Source of the DNA: Haloarcula salinisoli
Lineage (GTDB): Archaea; Halobacteriota; Halobacteria; Halobacteriales; Haloarculaceae
NCBI RefSeq assembly: GCF_019599405.1
Contig: NZ_RKLQ01000002.1
Span: 1 to 64,000, forward strand
Direction of reading: 5' to 3'
DNA: 64,000 bases
In this document: positions 25,804 to 34,112 of the stretch, one piece after another
How the letters are laid out: each line of letters starts with the position of its first letter
How positions within the stretch are numbered: position 1 is the first letter of the stretch
The notes under the pieces: generated by a model
Databases searched by the model: none
What the model saw: only the letters and a program-made list of their open reading frames with translations
What the model was told of the DNA's origin: nothing
Program-made: the position numbers and the translations under genes

Positions 25804-26351
25804 TGAGATGGGGAACGACTGCCACCGTGGCGATGCTGCTGGTCGTGCTGGCCACAGCTCCCGTCACAGCCCAGTCGGACGCCACCAGCCTGACGGCCAC
25901 CGCCGGCGAGGCGACGCCCGGCGAGACGGTCACGCTGACCTTCGAGTTCGCAAACAACGGTGACGAACCGATTGCGACTATCGTCTCCGTCAGCGAACTG
26001 CCCGACGACTGGACCGTCCAGTCCCACGCGGACGACGGCGGCGTCTGGCGCGATGACCGCTCGTGGCTCTTCCAGAGCGTCGAGGCCGGCGGTTCGGTCG
26101 CGCCCTCGATAACGGTGGCCGTGCCGGACGACGCGACGGACCCGGTCACTGTCGCGGGGAACGCGATGGTTGGTAACAAGACCGTGACGGGCCAGACGAC
26201 GGTCACGGTTGCCGAGAGCCAGGCGACGGCGACCGGCGAGTCCAGCCAGACGCCGACCGGGACGAGCGACGGCTCCGGCCCCGGGTTCGGGGTCGGCACA
26301 GCCCTCGCGGCGGCGCTCGGACTGGCGCTCGTCATCGGCCGGTCACAGTAG
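25803..26351 (+). CDS. Secreted PGF-CTERM protein with NEW3/CARDB-like domain
   Basis: 182 residues. A signal peptide (TATVAMLLVVLATAPVTAQS) is followed by one beta-sandwich domain (TLTFEFANNGDEPIATIVSVSELPDDWTV, GGVWRDDRSWLFQSVEAGGSVAPSITVAV), a Thr-rich linker and the sorting signal GSGPGFGVGTALAAALGLALVIGRSQ. It should be lipid-anchored by archaeosortase. The start codon overlaps the stop of the dockerin-like end of the preceding reading frame by one base, and the domain is a paralogue of that frame's 3' part. The pair suggests a cohesin/dockerin-like surface assembly, which is an inference. Confidence 0.83.
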   Translation: MRWGTTATVAMLLVVLATAPVTAQSDATSLTATAGEATPGETVTLTFEFANNGDEPIATIVSVSELPDDWTVQSHADDGGVWRDDRSWLFQSVEAGGSVAPSITVAVPDDATDPVTVAGNAMVGNKTVTGQTTVTVAESQATATGESSQTPTGTSDGSGPGFGVGTALAAALGLALVIGRSQ

Positions 26352-26561
26352 CCGACCGGCCGCTGTGGCCACGGCAGACCGAGTGCGTCGGGACCGGTCG
26401 TCATACCGTGCCGGGGTACCATTCGTTGAGAGTGGTCGCCGGGAAAGAGCCAGGACGGCGAGCGCAGGCGAGCGACTGAGTACTTAACAGTTTCTACGGT
26501 CTGCAGCCGGCTGCCGAGCGACAGCCCGGTTTAACATAGTTGCCGAGTAGTTACCAGACAG

Positions 26562-27806
26562 ATGTCGCCTTCACCTGACACCCGCCTCTCGCGCCGGGCG
26601 GCGCTCCGTGCCGGCGCCGCGGCGGTGACTGCCACGGCACTGACCGGCTGTAGCGGCCTCCCGCCGCTGGGGTCGAAAGTCAGATACGGCACCGTTCCGG
26701 CGCCCGACGCGCGGGCCCCGACCTACCGCGAGTGGCTCCCCGCGGCCGACGCCTTCCCCGATTCCGCGGACGCTGACGGCGCCTACAACGTCCACGCATA
26801 CGAGCCCCCACCTGCTGACGCGCCGGCCTGGACCAGAGGGAGCGTCGCGCGGACCCGCGTCGCCACGCAGTCCGACTACGTTGGCCTCCACGTCGACGAC
26901 GTCGACGTCGCGGTCGGCATCAGCAACCTCCTGGCGGAGAGCATCGCACTCGTACTGGCCGGCGACGTCGACCGGGGAGCCGTCCGGGAGACGGTCGCCG
27001 AGACCAGCTACGAGGCCGGCGACACCGAGAACGGATACAGTGTCTACACACGGCCCGACGCCGACCGCGTGCTGGGCGTCTCGGCGGACGGGCTGGTGTT
27101 CGCCAGCGGCCCGAGCGCACGGGAGATTATGACCACCGTCGCGGACGCGCGACGGAGAGAGGTAAAGCGGTACCACGAGGTGTCGGCGGACTTCGCGGAG
27201 CTGTCGGCCGGCGCGGGCAGCCGCCGGTGGACGTGGCTGATGCCGGGGACGATACGGAGCGGCGACCAGCAGTCGACGGACACGGTGTTCTGGGACACCG
27301 TGGGCCGAGCGTACGCGTTCAGTCACGACGACGACACCGCCTACAGCGTCCGGACGTGGCTGTTCCCGGACGGATACGACGTGACGGTGGGGGAGGTGAA
27401 GACGGCGCTCGAGCGGCGCGCACGGGCGAACGAGGCCGACGCGGTCGAGGTCAGCGTCGACGGGCGGGTCGCGACGATGGAGCTCTCCCGGCCGCTGGAG
27501 GAGTACCGCGAGGACACCACGACACTCGTGGTCCCCCACGTGGCGTGGCGTACCGAATACGACGTGGCCGCCGAGAGGCTGTCCTTCCACCACGAGGCCG
27601 GCGATACGATCGAGACCGACCGCCTCGTCGTACGGGCGCCCGGCATCGACGACAGAGCCGACTTCGACGTGGGCGACACCCTCGAACCGGGCGAGGCATT
27701 GACCGTCTCGACGGCTGGCGTCGACTCCGGCGAGACCGTCCAACTCGTGTACGAGAGTCCGGACGGCGACGCGACCGCGACGCTGGCCCACTGGGAGCGA
27801 CCATGA
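26562..27806 (+). CDS. Tat-exported lipoprotein, unknown function
   Basis: 414 residues. The twin-arginine signal (SRRAALRAGAAAVTATAL) and lipobox TGC show export by Tat and lipid attachment at Cys 29. The mature part has no domain I recognise. It contains VGLHVDDVDVAVGISNLLAES, DRVLGVSADGLVFASGPSAREIM, WTWLMPGTIRSGD, and ends with an Ig-like part, VGDTLEPGEALTVSTAGVDSGETVQLVYESPDGD, like pilin and archaellin C-termini. Its TGA overlaps the start of the next gene (ATGA), so it is probably co-expressed with the HTH and small membrane genes that follow. Confidence 0.78.
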   Translation: MSPSPDTRLSRRAALRAGAAAVTATALTGCSGLPPLGSKVRYGTVPAPDARAPTYREWLPAADAFPDSADADGAYNVHAYEPPPADAPAWTRGSVARTRVATQSDYVGLHVDDVDVAVGISNLLAESIALVLAGDVDRGAVRETVAETSYEAGDTENGYSVYTRPDADRVLGVSADGLVFASGPSAREIMTTVADARRREVKRYHEVSADFAELSAGAGSRRWTWLMPGTIRSGDQQSTDTVFWDTVGRAYAFSHDDDTAYSVRTWLFPDGYDVTVGEVKTALERRARANEADAVEVSVDGRVATMELSRPLEEYREDTTTLVVPHVAWRTEYDVAAERLSFHHEAGDTIETDRLVVRAPGIDDRADFDVGDTLEPGEALTVSTAGVDSGETVQLVYESPDGDATATLAHWERP

Positions 27807-28231
27807 GACAGCCACACCGGGTCGGACGACCGAACCCGGCCCGCACGACACTGACAACTATGACACCAGCACGCGACGACACGGGCGTGCCGGCCGACCC
27901 GACGCTCGAAACGGTCGTCGCGCTCCTCGACGACGACCACGCACGGGCCATCCTCACCGCGACGAGCGACGACGCCCTGAGCGCGAAGGAGCTGAGCGAG
28001 CGCTGTGACATCTCGCAGGCGACGGTGTACCGACGGGTCGACCGCCTGACAGACGCCGGGCTGGTCACCGAGCGGACGCGCCCGCGGGCCGACGGCCACC
28101 ACGACACCGTCTACGCGGCCACGCTCGACGAACTGACCGTGCGCCTGCGCGACGGGGAACTCGAGTTCGAACTCGACCGGGTCGGCGACGACGTTGCCGA
28201 CCGACTCACGCGGCTCTGGGAGGAGTTCTGA
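27803..28231 (+). CDS. Winged-helix transcriptional regulator
   Basis: 142 residues if started at the ATG overlapping the lipoprotein stop (a second in-frame ATG at 27860 gives 123). The HTH_20/ArsR-like winged helix is clear: LETVVALLDDDHARAILTATSDDALSAKELSERCDISQATVYRRVDRLTDAGLVTE, followed by a wing and RLWEEF. In many haloarchaea such a gene is followed directly by a small membrane protein, as here, 1 base after its stop. It may sense a membrane or envelope signal with that partner, an inference. Confidence 0.85.
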   Translation: MRQPHRVGRPNPARTTLTTMTPARDDTGVPADPTLETVVALLDDDHARAILTATSDDALSAKELSERCDISQATVYRRVDRLTDAGLVTERTRPRADGHHDTVYAATLDELTVRLRDGELEFELDRVGDDVADRLTRLWEEF

Positions 28232-28232
28232 G

Positions 28233-28568
28233 ATGGTGCTCGACCAGTTCACGCCGCTGGGGCTCGCGGAACTTGCCGTGACCGCCCTCACCTCGCTGGT
28301 GGGACTGTACATCGGCTATCAGGCCTACCGCGGGCTCCGGCGACACGACAGCCCGCCGATGCGGTATCTCTCCGCCGGGCTCATCCTCCTCTTCGGTGTG
28401 ACCTACGTCATCGCCTTCACCGGCAACGCGCTGTTCCGACTCGGGACGGTGCCGCTGTGGTATCAGGGGTACTTCCGGCTCGCCGTCAGGGTGATTCAGC
28501 TCGCCGGTGTGGGCTGTATCGCCTACTCGCTGTATCTCACTCGCAGCGACGGTGTCGTCGCGGGCTGA
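28233..28568 (+). CDS. Small three-helix membrane protein (DUF7521-like)
   Basis: 111 residues from the ATG one base after the wHTH stop. Helices are about residues 8-28 ([22 protein letters not shown]), 41-62 ([22 protein letters not shown]) and 76-98 ([21 protein letters not shown]). The R[16 protein letters not shown] loop is typical of the short haloarchaeal family that accompanies winged-helix regulators. A signal-receiving partner role is likely but unproven. Confidence 0.75.
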   Translation: MVLDQFTPLGLAELAVTALTSLVGLYIGYQAYRGLRRHDSPPMRYLSAGLILLFGVTYVIAFTGNALFRLGTVPLWYQGYFRLAVRVIQLAGVGCIAYSLYLTRSDGVVAG

Positions 28569-28650
28569 TTCTCACGACAGAATCGGCATCGCTGGCCGCG
28601 AAAACCCTAAGCATGGTGCGTGCCAACGTCTAGCGTATGTATCGCGCAGG

Positions 28651-29766
28651 GTGGTCCCACTGAGCGTCCTACAGCGCGAGCCCGGCGACCGGGTACAGAT
28701 ACTCGACGAGGACGGGCAGGTCGTCGACGGGGCGACCGTCCCCGACCTCTCCGACGACGCCCTCGTCGAGATGTACCGGTATCTCAAGCTCGGTCGGCAC
28801 TTCGACCAGCGCGCCGTCAGTCTCCAGCGCCAGGGCCGCATGGGCACCTACCCGCCGATGGCCGGCCAGGAGGCCTCCCAGGTCGGCAGCGCGATGGCCC
28901 TCTCGGATGGGGACTGGACGTTCCCGAGCTACCGGGAACACCTCGCACTCGCGGTGCGGGGCTGGTCGCTCTCGGACGACCTGCTGTACTGGATGGGCAA
29001 CGAGGCCGGCAACGCCCCGCCGGAGGACGTACAGGTGTTCTCGATGGCGGTGCCCATCGCCACCCAGATACCCCACGCGACGGGGGCGGCCTGGGCCGCC
29101 AAACTCCGCGGTGACGACGCCGTCGTGCTCACCTACTTCGGCGACGGGGCGACCAGCGAGGGGGATTTCCACGAGGGACTGAACTTCGCGGGCGTCTTCG
29201 ACGTGCCCGCTGTCTTCTTCTGTAACAACAACCAGTGGGCCATCTCCTTGCCCCGGGAGCGCCAGACTGCCAGCGCGACGCTCGCACAGAAGGCCGCGGC
29301 CTACGGCTTCGACGGCGTGCAGGTCGACGGGATGGACCCACTGGCGGTGTACCAGGTCACGAGCGAGGCCGTCGCGAAGGCGCGGAATCCACCGGACGGG
29401 GAGCTGCGGCCGACGCTCATCGAGGCAGTGCAGTACCGGTTTGGCGCCCACACGACCGCCGACGACCCCTCGGTCTACCGCGAGGACGAGGAGGTCGAGC
29501 GCTGGAAGCGCAAAGACCCCATCCCCCGGCTGGAGACGTTCCTGCGCGAGCGGGGGGTACTGGACGACGAGCGGGTCGGCGATATCGAGGAGTCGGTCGC
29601 CGACGAGGTGGCCGACGCCATCGAGACCGCCGAGTCGACCGAGCGGCCCAGCCCCGAAGCGATGTTCGCCCACGTCTACGCGGAGATGCCCAAACGCCTC
29701 GAACAGCAACTCCAGTATCTGCGCGACCTGCGCGACCGTCACGGCGACGAGGAGCTGTTCCAATGA
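28651..29766 (+). CDS. pdhA: Pyruvate (2-oxoacid) dehydrogenase E1 alpha subunit
   Basis: 371 residues from the GTG at 28651, the first start that gives the family N-terminus [18 protein letters not shown]. ThDP-binding motif [20 protein letters not shown]...NNNQWAIS, phosphate/substrate region [20 protein letters not shown], and [14 protein letters not shown] in the loop region. It belongs to the pdh/oadh family described in haloarchaea, which may act on pyruvate or branched-chain oxoacids. The operon continues with pdhB (ATGA overlap) and pdhC. A TATA-like AACCCTAAG at 28603 would leave a short leader. Confidence 0.92.
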   Translation: MVPLSVLQREPGDRVQILDEDGQVVDGATVPDLSDDALVEMYRYLKLGRHFDQRAVSLQRQGRMGTYPPMAGQEASQVGSAMALSDGDWTFPSYREHLALAVRGWSLSDDLLYWMGNEAGNAPPEDVQVFSMAVPIATQIPHATGAAWAAKLRGDDAVVLTYFGDGATSEGDFHEGLNFAGVFDVPAVFFCNNNQWAISLPRERQTASATLAQKAAAYGFDGVQVDGMDPLAVYQVTSEAVAKARNPPDGELRPTLIEAVQYRFGAHTTADDPSVYREDEEVERWKRKDPIPRLETFLRERGVLDDERVGDIEESVADEVADAIETAESTERPSPEAMFAHVYAEMPKRLEQQLQYLRDLRDRHGDEELFQ

Positions 29767-30758
29767 GTTCCGAGAGCGCCACCCAGAACCTCACGCTCGT
29801 CCAGGCCGTGCGCGACGGCCTGTATGGCGAGATGGAACGGGACGACGACGTGCTCGTCATGGGCGAAGACGTCGGGCGCAACGGCGGCGTCTTCCGGGCG
29901 ACACAGGGCCTCTACGAGGAGTTCGGCGCCGACCGCGTCGTCGACACGCCACTGGCCGAGTCGGGCATCGTCGGCACCGCTATCGGCATGGCGGCCTACG
30001 GCCTGCGGCCGGTCCCCGAGCTCCAGTTTGCCGGGTTCATGTACCCCGGCTTCGACCAGATTGTGAGCCACGCGGCCCGCTTGCGCACCCGAAGCCGGGG
30101 CCGCTACACGTGCCCGATAACGATTCGGGCGCCCTACGGCGGCGGCATCCGTGCGCCCGAACACCACTCCGAGTCCAAGGAGGCCTTCTACACCCACGAG
30201 CCGGGGTTGAAAGTCGTCGTGCCGTCGACGCCGGCCGACGCCAAGGGGCTGCTCGCCGCCGCCATCCGTGACCCCGACCCCGTGGTCGTCCTCGAACCGA
30301 AGCTCATCTACCGGGCGTTCCGCGAGAGCGTCCCCGAGGAGCCGTATACAGTCGAGCTAGGTACTGCCGAAGTCCGCCGCGAGGGCGAGGATATCTCGGT
30401 GTTCACCTGGGGCGCGATGGTCCGGAAGACGTTGGACGCCGCCGAGGAACTCGCCGAGGACGGCGTCGACGTGGAGGTCGTCGACCTCCGCACACTGAAA
30501 CCGATGGACACCGACACTATCGTCGCCTCCTTCGAGAAGACCGGCCGCGCCGCCGTGGTCCACGAGGCACCGAAAACCGGCGGGCTGGCCGGCGAGATCA
30601 TCGCCACCATCCAGGAAGAAGCGCTGCTGTATCAGGAAGCGCCGGTGACGCGAATCACGGGCTTCGACGTCCCCTTCCCACTCTATGCGCTGGAGGACTA
30701 CTACCTCCCCGAGACTGCCCGCATCAAAGACGGTATCACCGAGGCCGTCGAGTTCTGA
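29763..30758 (+). CDS. pdhB: 2-oxoacid dehydrogenase E1 beta subunit
   Basis: 331 residues from the ATG that overlaps the pdhA stop (ATGA). Typical transketolase-like beta subunit: [20 protein letters not shown] near residue 31, [67 protein letters not shown] and the C-terminal transketolase domain [18 protein letters not shown]...[15 protein letters not shown]. It forms the E1 heterotetramer with PdhA. The frame open upstream to 29235 is antisense-like and Arg-rich, hence rejected. Confidence 0.95.
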   Translation: MSSESATQNLTLVQAVRDGLYGEMERDDDVLVMGEDVGRNGGVFRATQGLYEEFGADRVVDTPLAESGIVGTAIGMAAYGLRPVPELQFAGFMYPGFDQIVSHAARLRTRSRGRYTCPITIRAPYGGGIRAPEHHSESKEAFYTHEPGLKVVVPSTPADAKGLLAAAIRDPDPVVVLEPKLIYRAFRESVPEEPYTVELGTAEVRREGEDISVFTWGAMVRKTLDAAEELAEDGVDVEVVDLRTLKPMDTDTIVASFEKTGRAAVVHEAPKTGGLAGEIIATIQEEALLYQEAPVTRITGFDVPFPLYALEDYYLPETARIKDGITEAVEF

Positions 30759-30760
30759 CC

Positions 30761-32497
30761 ATGTTCGAGTTCGAGTTGCCCGACCTGGGTGAGGGGGTCG
30801 CAGAGGGTGAGGTGCTTGCCTGGCACGTCGCGGTCGGCGACGCGGTCGCCGAGGACCAGGTGCTCGCCGAAGTCGAGACCGACAAGGCCGCCGTCGACGT
30901 CCCGTCGCCGGTCGACGGCGTCGTCCGCGAACTGCACGCCGAGGTCGGCGATATCGTCGCCACCGGCGAGGTGCTGGTCTCCATCGAGGAGGGCGTCGAA
31001 GCAGAGAGCGCCGAGACGGCCGAAGGCGGCGGAGAGGCCGCCGGCAGCGAGGCGGCCAGCGACGAGACGGCCGCCGACAGCCGCGCCTTCGCCCCGCCGA
31101 GTGTGCGACGGCTCGCCCGCGAGCAGGGTGTCGACATCACCGCCGTCGAGGGGTCCGGGCCGAGCGGCCGCATCACCGAGGCCGACGTGGAAGCGGCCGC
31201 CAGCGAGGCGGCCGACGACGACGACGGCCCGACGTCGGTCGTCTCGCAGGTCGACGAGGGCGAGCGTGACGGTCCGACCTCGGTCGTCTCGAAAGTGAGC
31301 GACGACGAGGACGACGACAGTGGCCCGACGTCCGTGGTCTCGAAAGTGAGCGACGACGACGGGCCGACGAGAGTTATCTCGCCCGTCGAGGACGACGGCG
31401 ACACCGAGACGACCGTCGTCGACCTCCGGGACGACGGGCCGGCCGTCAAGTCCGCCGTCCGGCGGGCGACTTCCGACCCGATGGCCGAGCGCCGTGACCA
31501 CACGCTGGCGACGCCGGCCACGCGTCGGCTCGCCCGCGAGCTGGGCGTCGACATCGACGCCGTCCCGACCGACGAGACCCGCGAGGGCGAGCCCTACGTC
31601 GACGCGGCGGCCGTGCGCGCTGTCGCCAGCGAGGCGCGAAGCGCCTCGGATAGCGCGAACGGTGAAACCGTGAGCGAGCGCGAAGAGGTATCCGGCGAGA
31701 TTACCGACGAGGACGTTCGCGAGGTTGCCCAGCGAGTGGTCTCGGAACTCCAGGAGACGGCAGCCGAGGTCGGCGCGGAGCCGACGCCTGTCGAGGCGAG
31801 CGACGCGGACCGGCGGGAGCCATATCGCGGGGTCCGCCGGAGTATCGGCGAGCAGATGGCCCGCTCCCGGCGCGAGGTCCCCCACGCGACCCACCACGAC
31901 AAAGTGGCCGTCCCCGGGCTCGTCGAGGCCCGCGAGCGACTCCAGCCGCTGGCCGAGAAAGAGGGCGTCGAGCTCACTTACACGCCGCTGGTGCTGAAAT
32001 GTGTCGCCGCCGCGCTGGAGGAACACCCGATTCTCGCGACGCAACTGGACACGGAAGCCGAGGAGATTGTCTACCGGAGCGACCGCGATATCGGGGTGGC
32101 GACGGCGACCGACCACGGGCTCGTCGTCCCCGTCGTCGAGGACGTCGACGAGAAGGGGCTGCTGGAGCTCGCCGCAGACACAAGTGAACTCGTCTCCCGC
32201 GCGCGCAATCGCGACATCGACCGCGAGGAGATGCAGGGGGGCGTCTTCACCGTCACGAACTTCGGCGCCATCGGCGGGGAGTACGCCGACCCCGTGATCA
32301 ACGTCCCCGAGACGGCCATCCTGGGCGTGGGCGCACTGAAAGAGCGGCCGGTCGCCAGGGACGGCGAGGTCGTCGCGGAACCGACGCTGACGCTCTCGCT
32401 GGCCATCGACCACCGGGTCATCGACGGGGCCGACGCCGCGCGGTTCATGAACACGCTGAAAGAGTATCTCGCGGACCCGACGCGGCTGCTGGCGTAA
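30761..32497 (+). CDS. pdhC: 2-oxoacid dehydrogenase E2 (dihydrolipoamide acyltransferase)
   Basis: 578 residues. A lipoyl domain (1-78, modified Lys 42 in ETDKAAVDVP) precedes an E1/E3-binding domain (about 107-145, APPSVRRLAREQGVDITAVEGSG). A long acidic linker has four GPTSVVSxV-like units (156-209). A second binding-domain-like block (249-289, TPATRRLARELGVDIDAVP) and a short palindrome-coded insert (288-310) come before the catalytic domain (from 351), with GVRRSIGEQMARS and active-site DHRVIDG. The linker is longer and more repetitive than in usual E2 proteins. No E3 (lpdA) gene follows, although it often ends this operon. Confidence 0.93.
   Translation: MFEFELPDLGEGVAEGEVLAWHVAVGDAVAEDQVLAEVETDKAAVDVPSPVDGVVRELHAEVGDIVATGEVLVSIEEGVEAESAETAEGGGEAAGSEAASDETAADSRAFAPPSVRRLAREQGVDITAVEGSGPSGRITEADVEAAASEAADDDDGPTSVVSQVDEGERDGPTSVVSKVSDDEDDDSGPTSVVSKVSDDDGPTRVISPVEDDGDTETTVVDLRDDGPAVKSAVRRATSDPMAERRDHTLATPATRRLARELGVDIDAVPTDETREGEPYVDAAAVRAVASEARSASDSANGETVSEREEVSGEITDEDVREVAQRVVSELQETAAEVGAEPTPVEASDADRREPYRGVRRSIGEQMARSRREVPHATHHDKVAVPGLVEARERLQPLAEKEGVELTYTPLVLKCVAAALEEHPILATQLDTEAEEIVYRSDRDIGVATATDHGLVVPVVEDVDEKGLLELAADTSELVSRARNRDIDREEMQGGVFTVTNFGAIGGEYADPVINVPETAILGVGALKERPVARDGEVVAEPTLTLSLAIDHRVIDGADAARFMNTLKEYLADPTRLLA
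31630..31670 (+). repeat. In-frame palindromes inside pdhC
   Basis: CGAGGCGC-GAA-GCGCCTCG (31630-31648) with 8-bp arms, followed by a smaller ACGGT-GAA-ACCGT palindrome near 31660. Both use GAA as the loop, as in trpS (10967-10987). They code for SEARSAS...NGETVSERE in the linker. Confidence 0.7.
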
Positions 32498-33919
32498 CTA
32501 CGTCTCGGGCGCGATGTTCTGGTTCAGGTGGAACAGGTTCTCGGGGTCGTAGGTCGTCTTCACCGCGACCAGTCGGTCGTAGTTCTCGCCGAACAGGAGG
32601 TTTGCGGGGTCCTGGGCGAAGCCCGGGAAGTTGCCGTAGCGGCCGCCCGAGACGGCCAGGTCCTCCGCGGCGGCAAAGCCCGTCCGGGCCCACTCGACGT
32701 TTGGGTCGTCCGCGTCCGGGTCCTCCCAGTTGGCCTCGAACGTCAGCATGAACGGCTTGTCGCGGTGCCAGAACGCGGTCCCGTCCTGGGACACGTCGGC
32801 GACGGCACCGCCGAGCCACCAGATGTCGACCGTCGAGAGGTCGGAGGGGGCGCTGTCGTTGTACCGCACCATCAGGTCGACGACCTCGTCGGTCAGGTCC
32901 GCCAGGTAGAGCGACTTCCAGTAGTACCTGAGCCCGTCGGGGTAGTCCTCGTCGAGCAGCGCCTGCAAGTCCTCGAAGTGAGTCCGTTCGCTGAGGTCGA
33001 CGATGGGGTCGCCGTCGGTCAGCGGGCCCAGCACGTCGTCGAACGTCTCCGGGTCGCCCCGATAACAGCCGAAGAAGACGAGCGCCGGCTCGCCCCACGC
33101 GTCCTCGGGGAACGGCCCCTCGTCGGGAACCTGCGCGAGGAAGGGGAGGACGGCCACGTGTCGTGGTGCCGACTCGGTCCACTCGCGGAAGGTCGCCATG
33201 CGCCCGGCGGCCTCGTCTGCGTGGTACCAGACGAACAGCTGGGACACCTCCGGGCCGACCTCGTGGAGTTGGTATTCGAGCGACGTGACGACGCCGAAGT
33301 TGCCACCACCGCCTCTGATGGCCCAGAACAGGTCTTCGTGCTCGTCCTCGCTGGCCGTCCTGACCTCGCCGTCGGCGGTGACGATGTCCACCTCGCGGAG
33401 GTTGTCCGCCGCCAGCCCGTACTCCCGCGAGAGGTGGCCGTAGCCGCCGTTGAGCGTGAGCCCGGCGACGCCCGTCTCCGTCACGACGCCCAGCGGCGTC
33501 GCGAGACCGAACAGCTGAGTCTCGTGGTCGACGTCACCGAGGAGCGCGCCGGCGCCGGCCCGGACCGTCTCGGCCTCGGGGTCGACGTGGACGCCGTTCA
33601 TCAGCGAGAGGTCTATCATCAGGCCGCCGTCGGCGACGGCGCTCCCGGAGACGTTGTGCCCGCCGCCGTGTATCGACACGTCGGCGTCGGTCTCCCGGGC
33701 GAAGTCGACGGCCGCGACGACGTCCGCCGTCCCGGTGCACTGGACGACGACGGCGGGGTAGTTGTCTATCATCCCGTTCCATATCGTCCGGGCCTCGTCG
33801 TAGCCGTCGTCGCCGGGTTCCAGCACCGTCCCCCGGACGCGCTCGGCGAGTGACCGGATGGTCCCATCGGCGAATTCGGTGACCGTTCGCTGTCGCTCGT
33901 GGTTGGCTGTCTCTCCCAT
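32498..33919 (-). CDS. FAD-binding oxidase, berberine-bridge type
   Basis: 473 residues, soluble. FAD-PCMH domain (VVVQCTGTADVVAAVDFARETDADVSIHGGGHNVSGSA; His of HGGGHN is the expected covalent flavin site), GLATPLGVVTETGVAGLTLNGGYGHLSREYGLAADNL, IRGGGGNFGVVTSLEYQLHEV, and the C-terminal BBE motif YGNFPGFA...NLLFGENYDRLVAVKTTYDPENLFHLNQNI. The second covalent Cys found in plant and fungal bicovalent members is absent (the position reads VAGLTL). It probably oxidises a sugar or other alcohol with O2; the substrate is unknown. It is convergent with pdhC, with no spacer. Confidence 0.88.
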   Translation of the reverse strand: MGETANHERQRTVTEFADGTIRSLAERVRGTVLEPGDDGYDEARTIWNGMIDNYPAVVVQCTGTADVVAAVDFARETDADVSIHGGGHNVSGSAVADGGLMIDLSLMNGVHVDPEAETVRAGAGALLGDVDHETQLFGLATPLGVVTETGVAGLTLNGGYGHLSREYGLAADNLREVDIVTADGEVRTASEDEHEDLFWAIRGGGGNFGVVTSLEYQLHEVGPEVSQLFVWYHADEAAGRMATFREWTESAPRHVAVLPFLAQVPDEGPFPEDAWGEPALVFFGCYRGDPETFDDVLGPLTDGDPIVDLSERTHFEDLQALLDEDYPDGLRYYWKSLYLADLTDEVVDLMVRYNDSAPSDLSTVDIWWLGGAVADVSQDGTAFWHRDKPFMLTFEANWEDPDADDPNVEWARTGFAAAEDLAVSGGRYGNFPGFAQDPANLLFGENYDRLVAVKTTYDPENLFHLNQNIAPET

Positions 33920-34112
33920 GGTACTAGTTGACTATGAGGCAGCAAAGCTATGTGCCGGCTGCCGGGGAGTAGGGCGCCGTTAGCGACGAAACGGGCCGAA
34001 TTACTTCCAGCAATCCACGAGACGACACTACTGCTGGGCCGGTATCGTGGGCGAGGGGGTAGCCGCCGAGGCGAACGGTTCGTTTATGCCGGGCCCACGC
34101 CACCCCTGATAC
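33920..34112. other. Divergent intergenic region between the FAD oxidase and rfcS
   Basis: 190 bases without a gene. It has GGCGAACGGTTCGTTTATGCC just before rfcS; GTTTATGC (34080-34087) could be the rfcS TATA box, 26-33 bases before its ATG. No repeat or RNA is visible. Confidence 0.5.
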
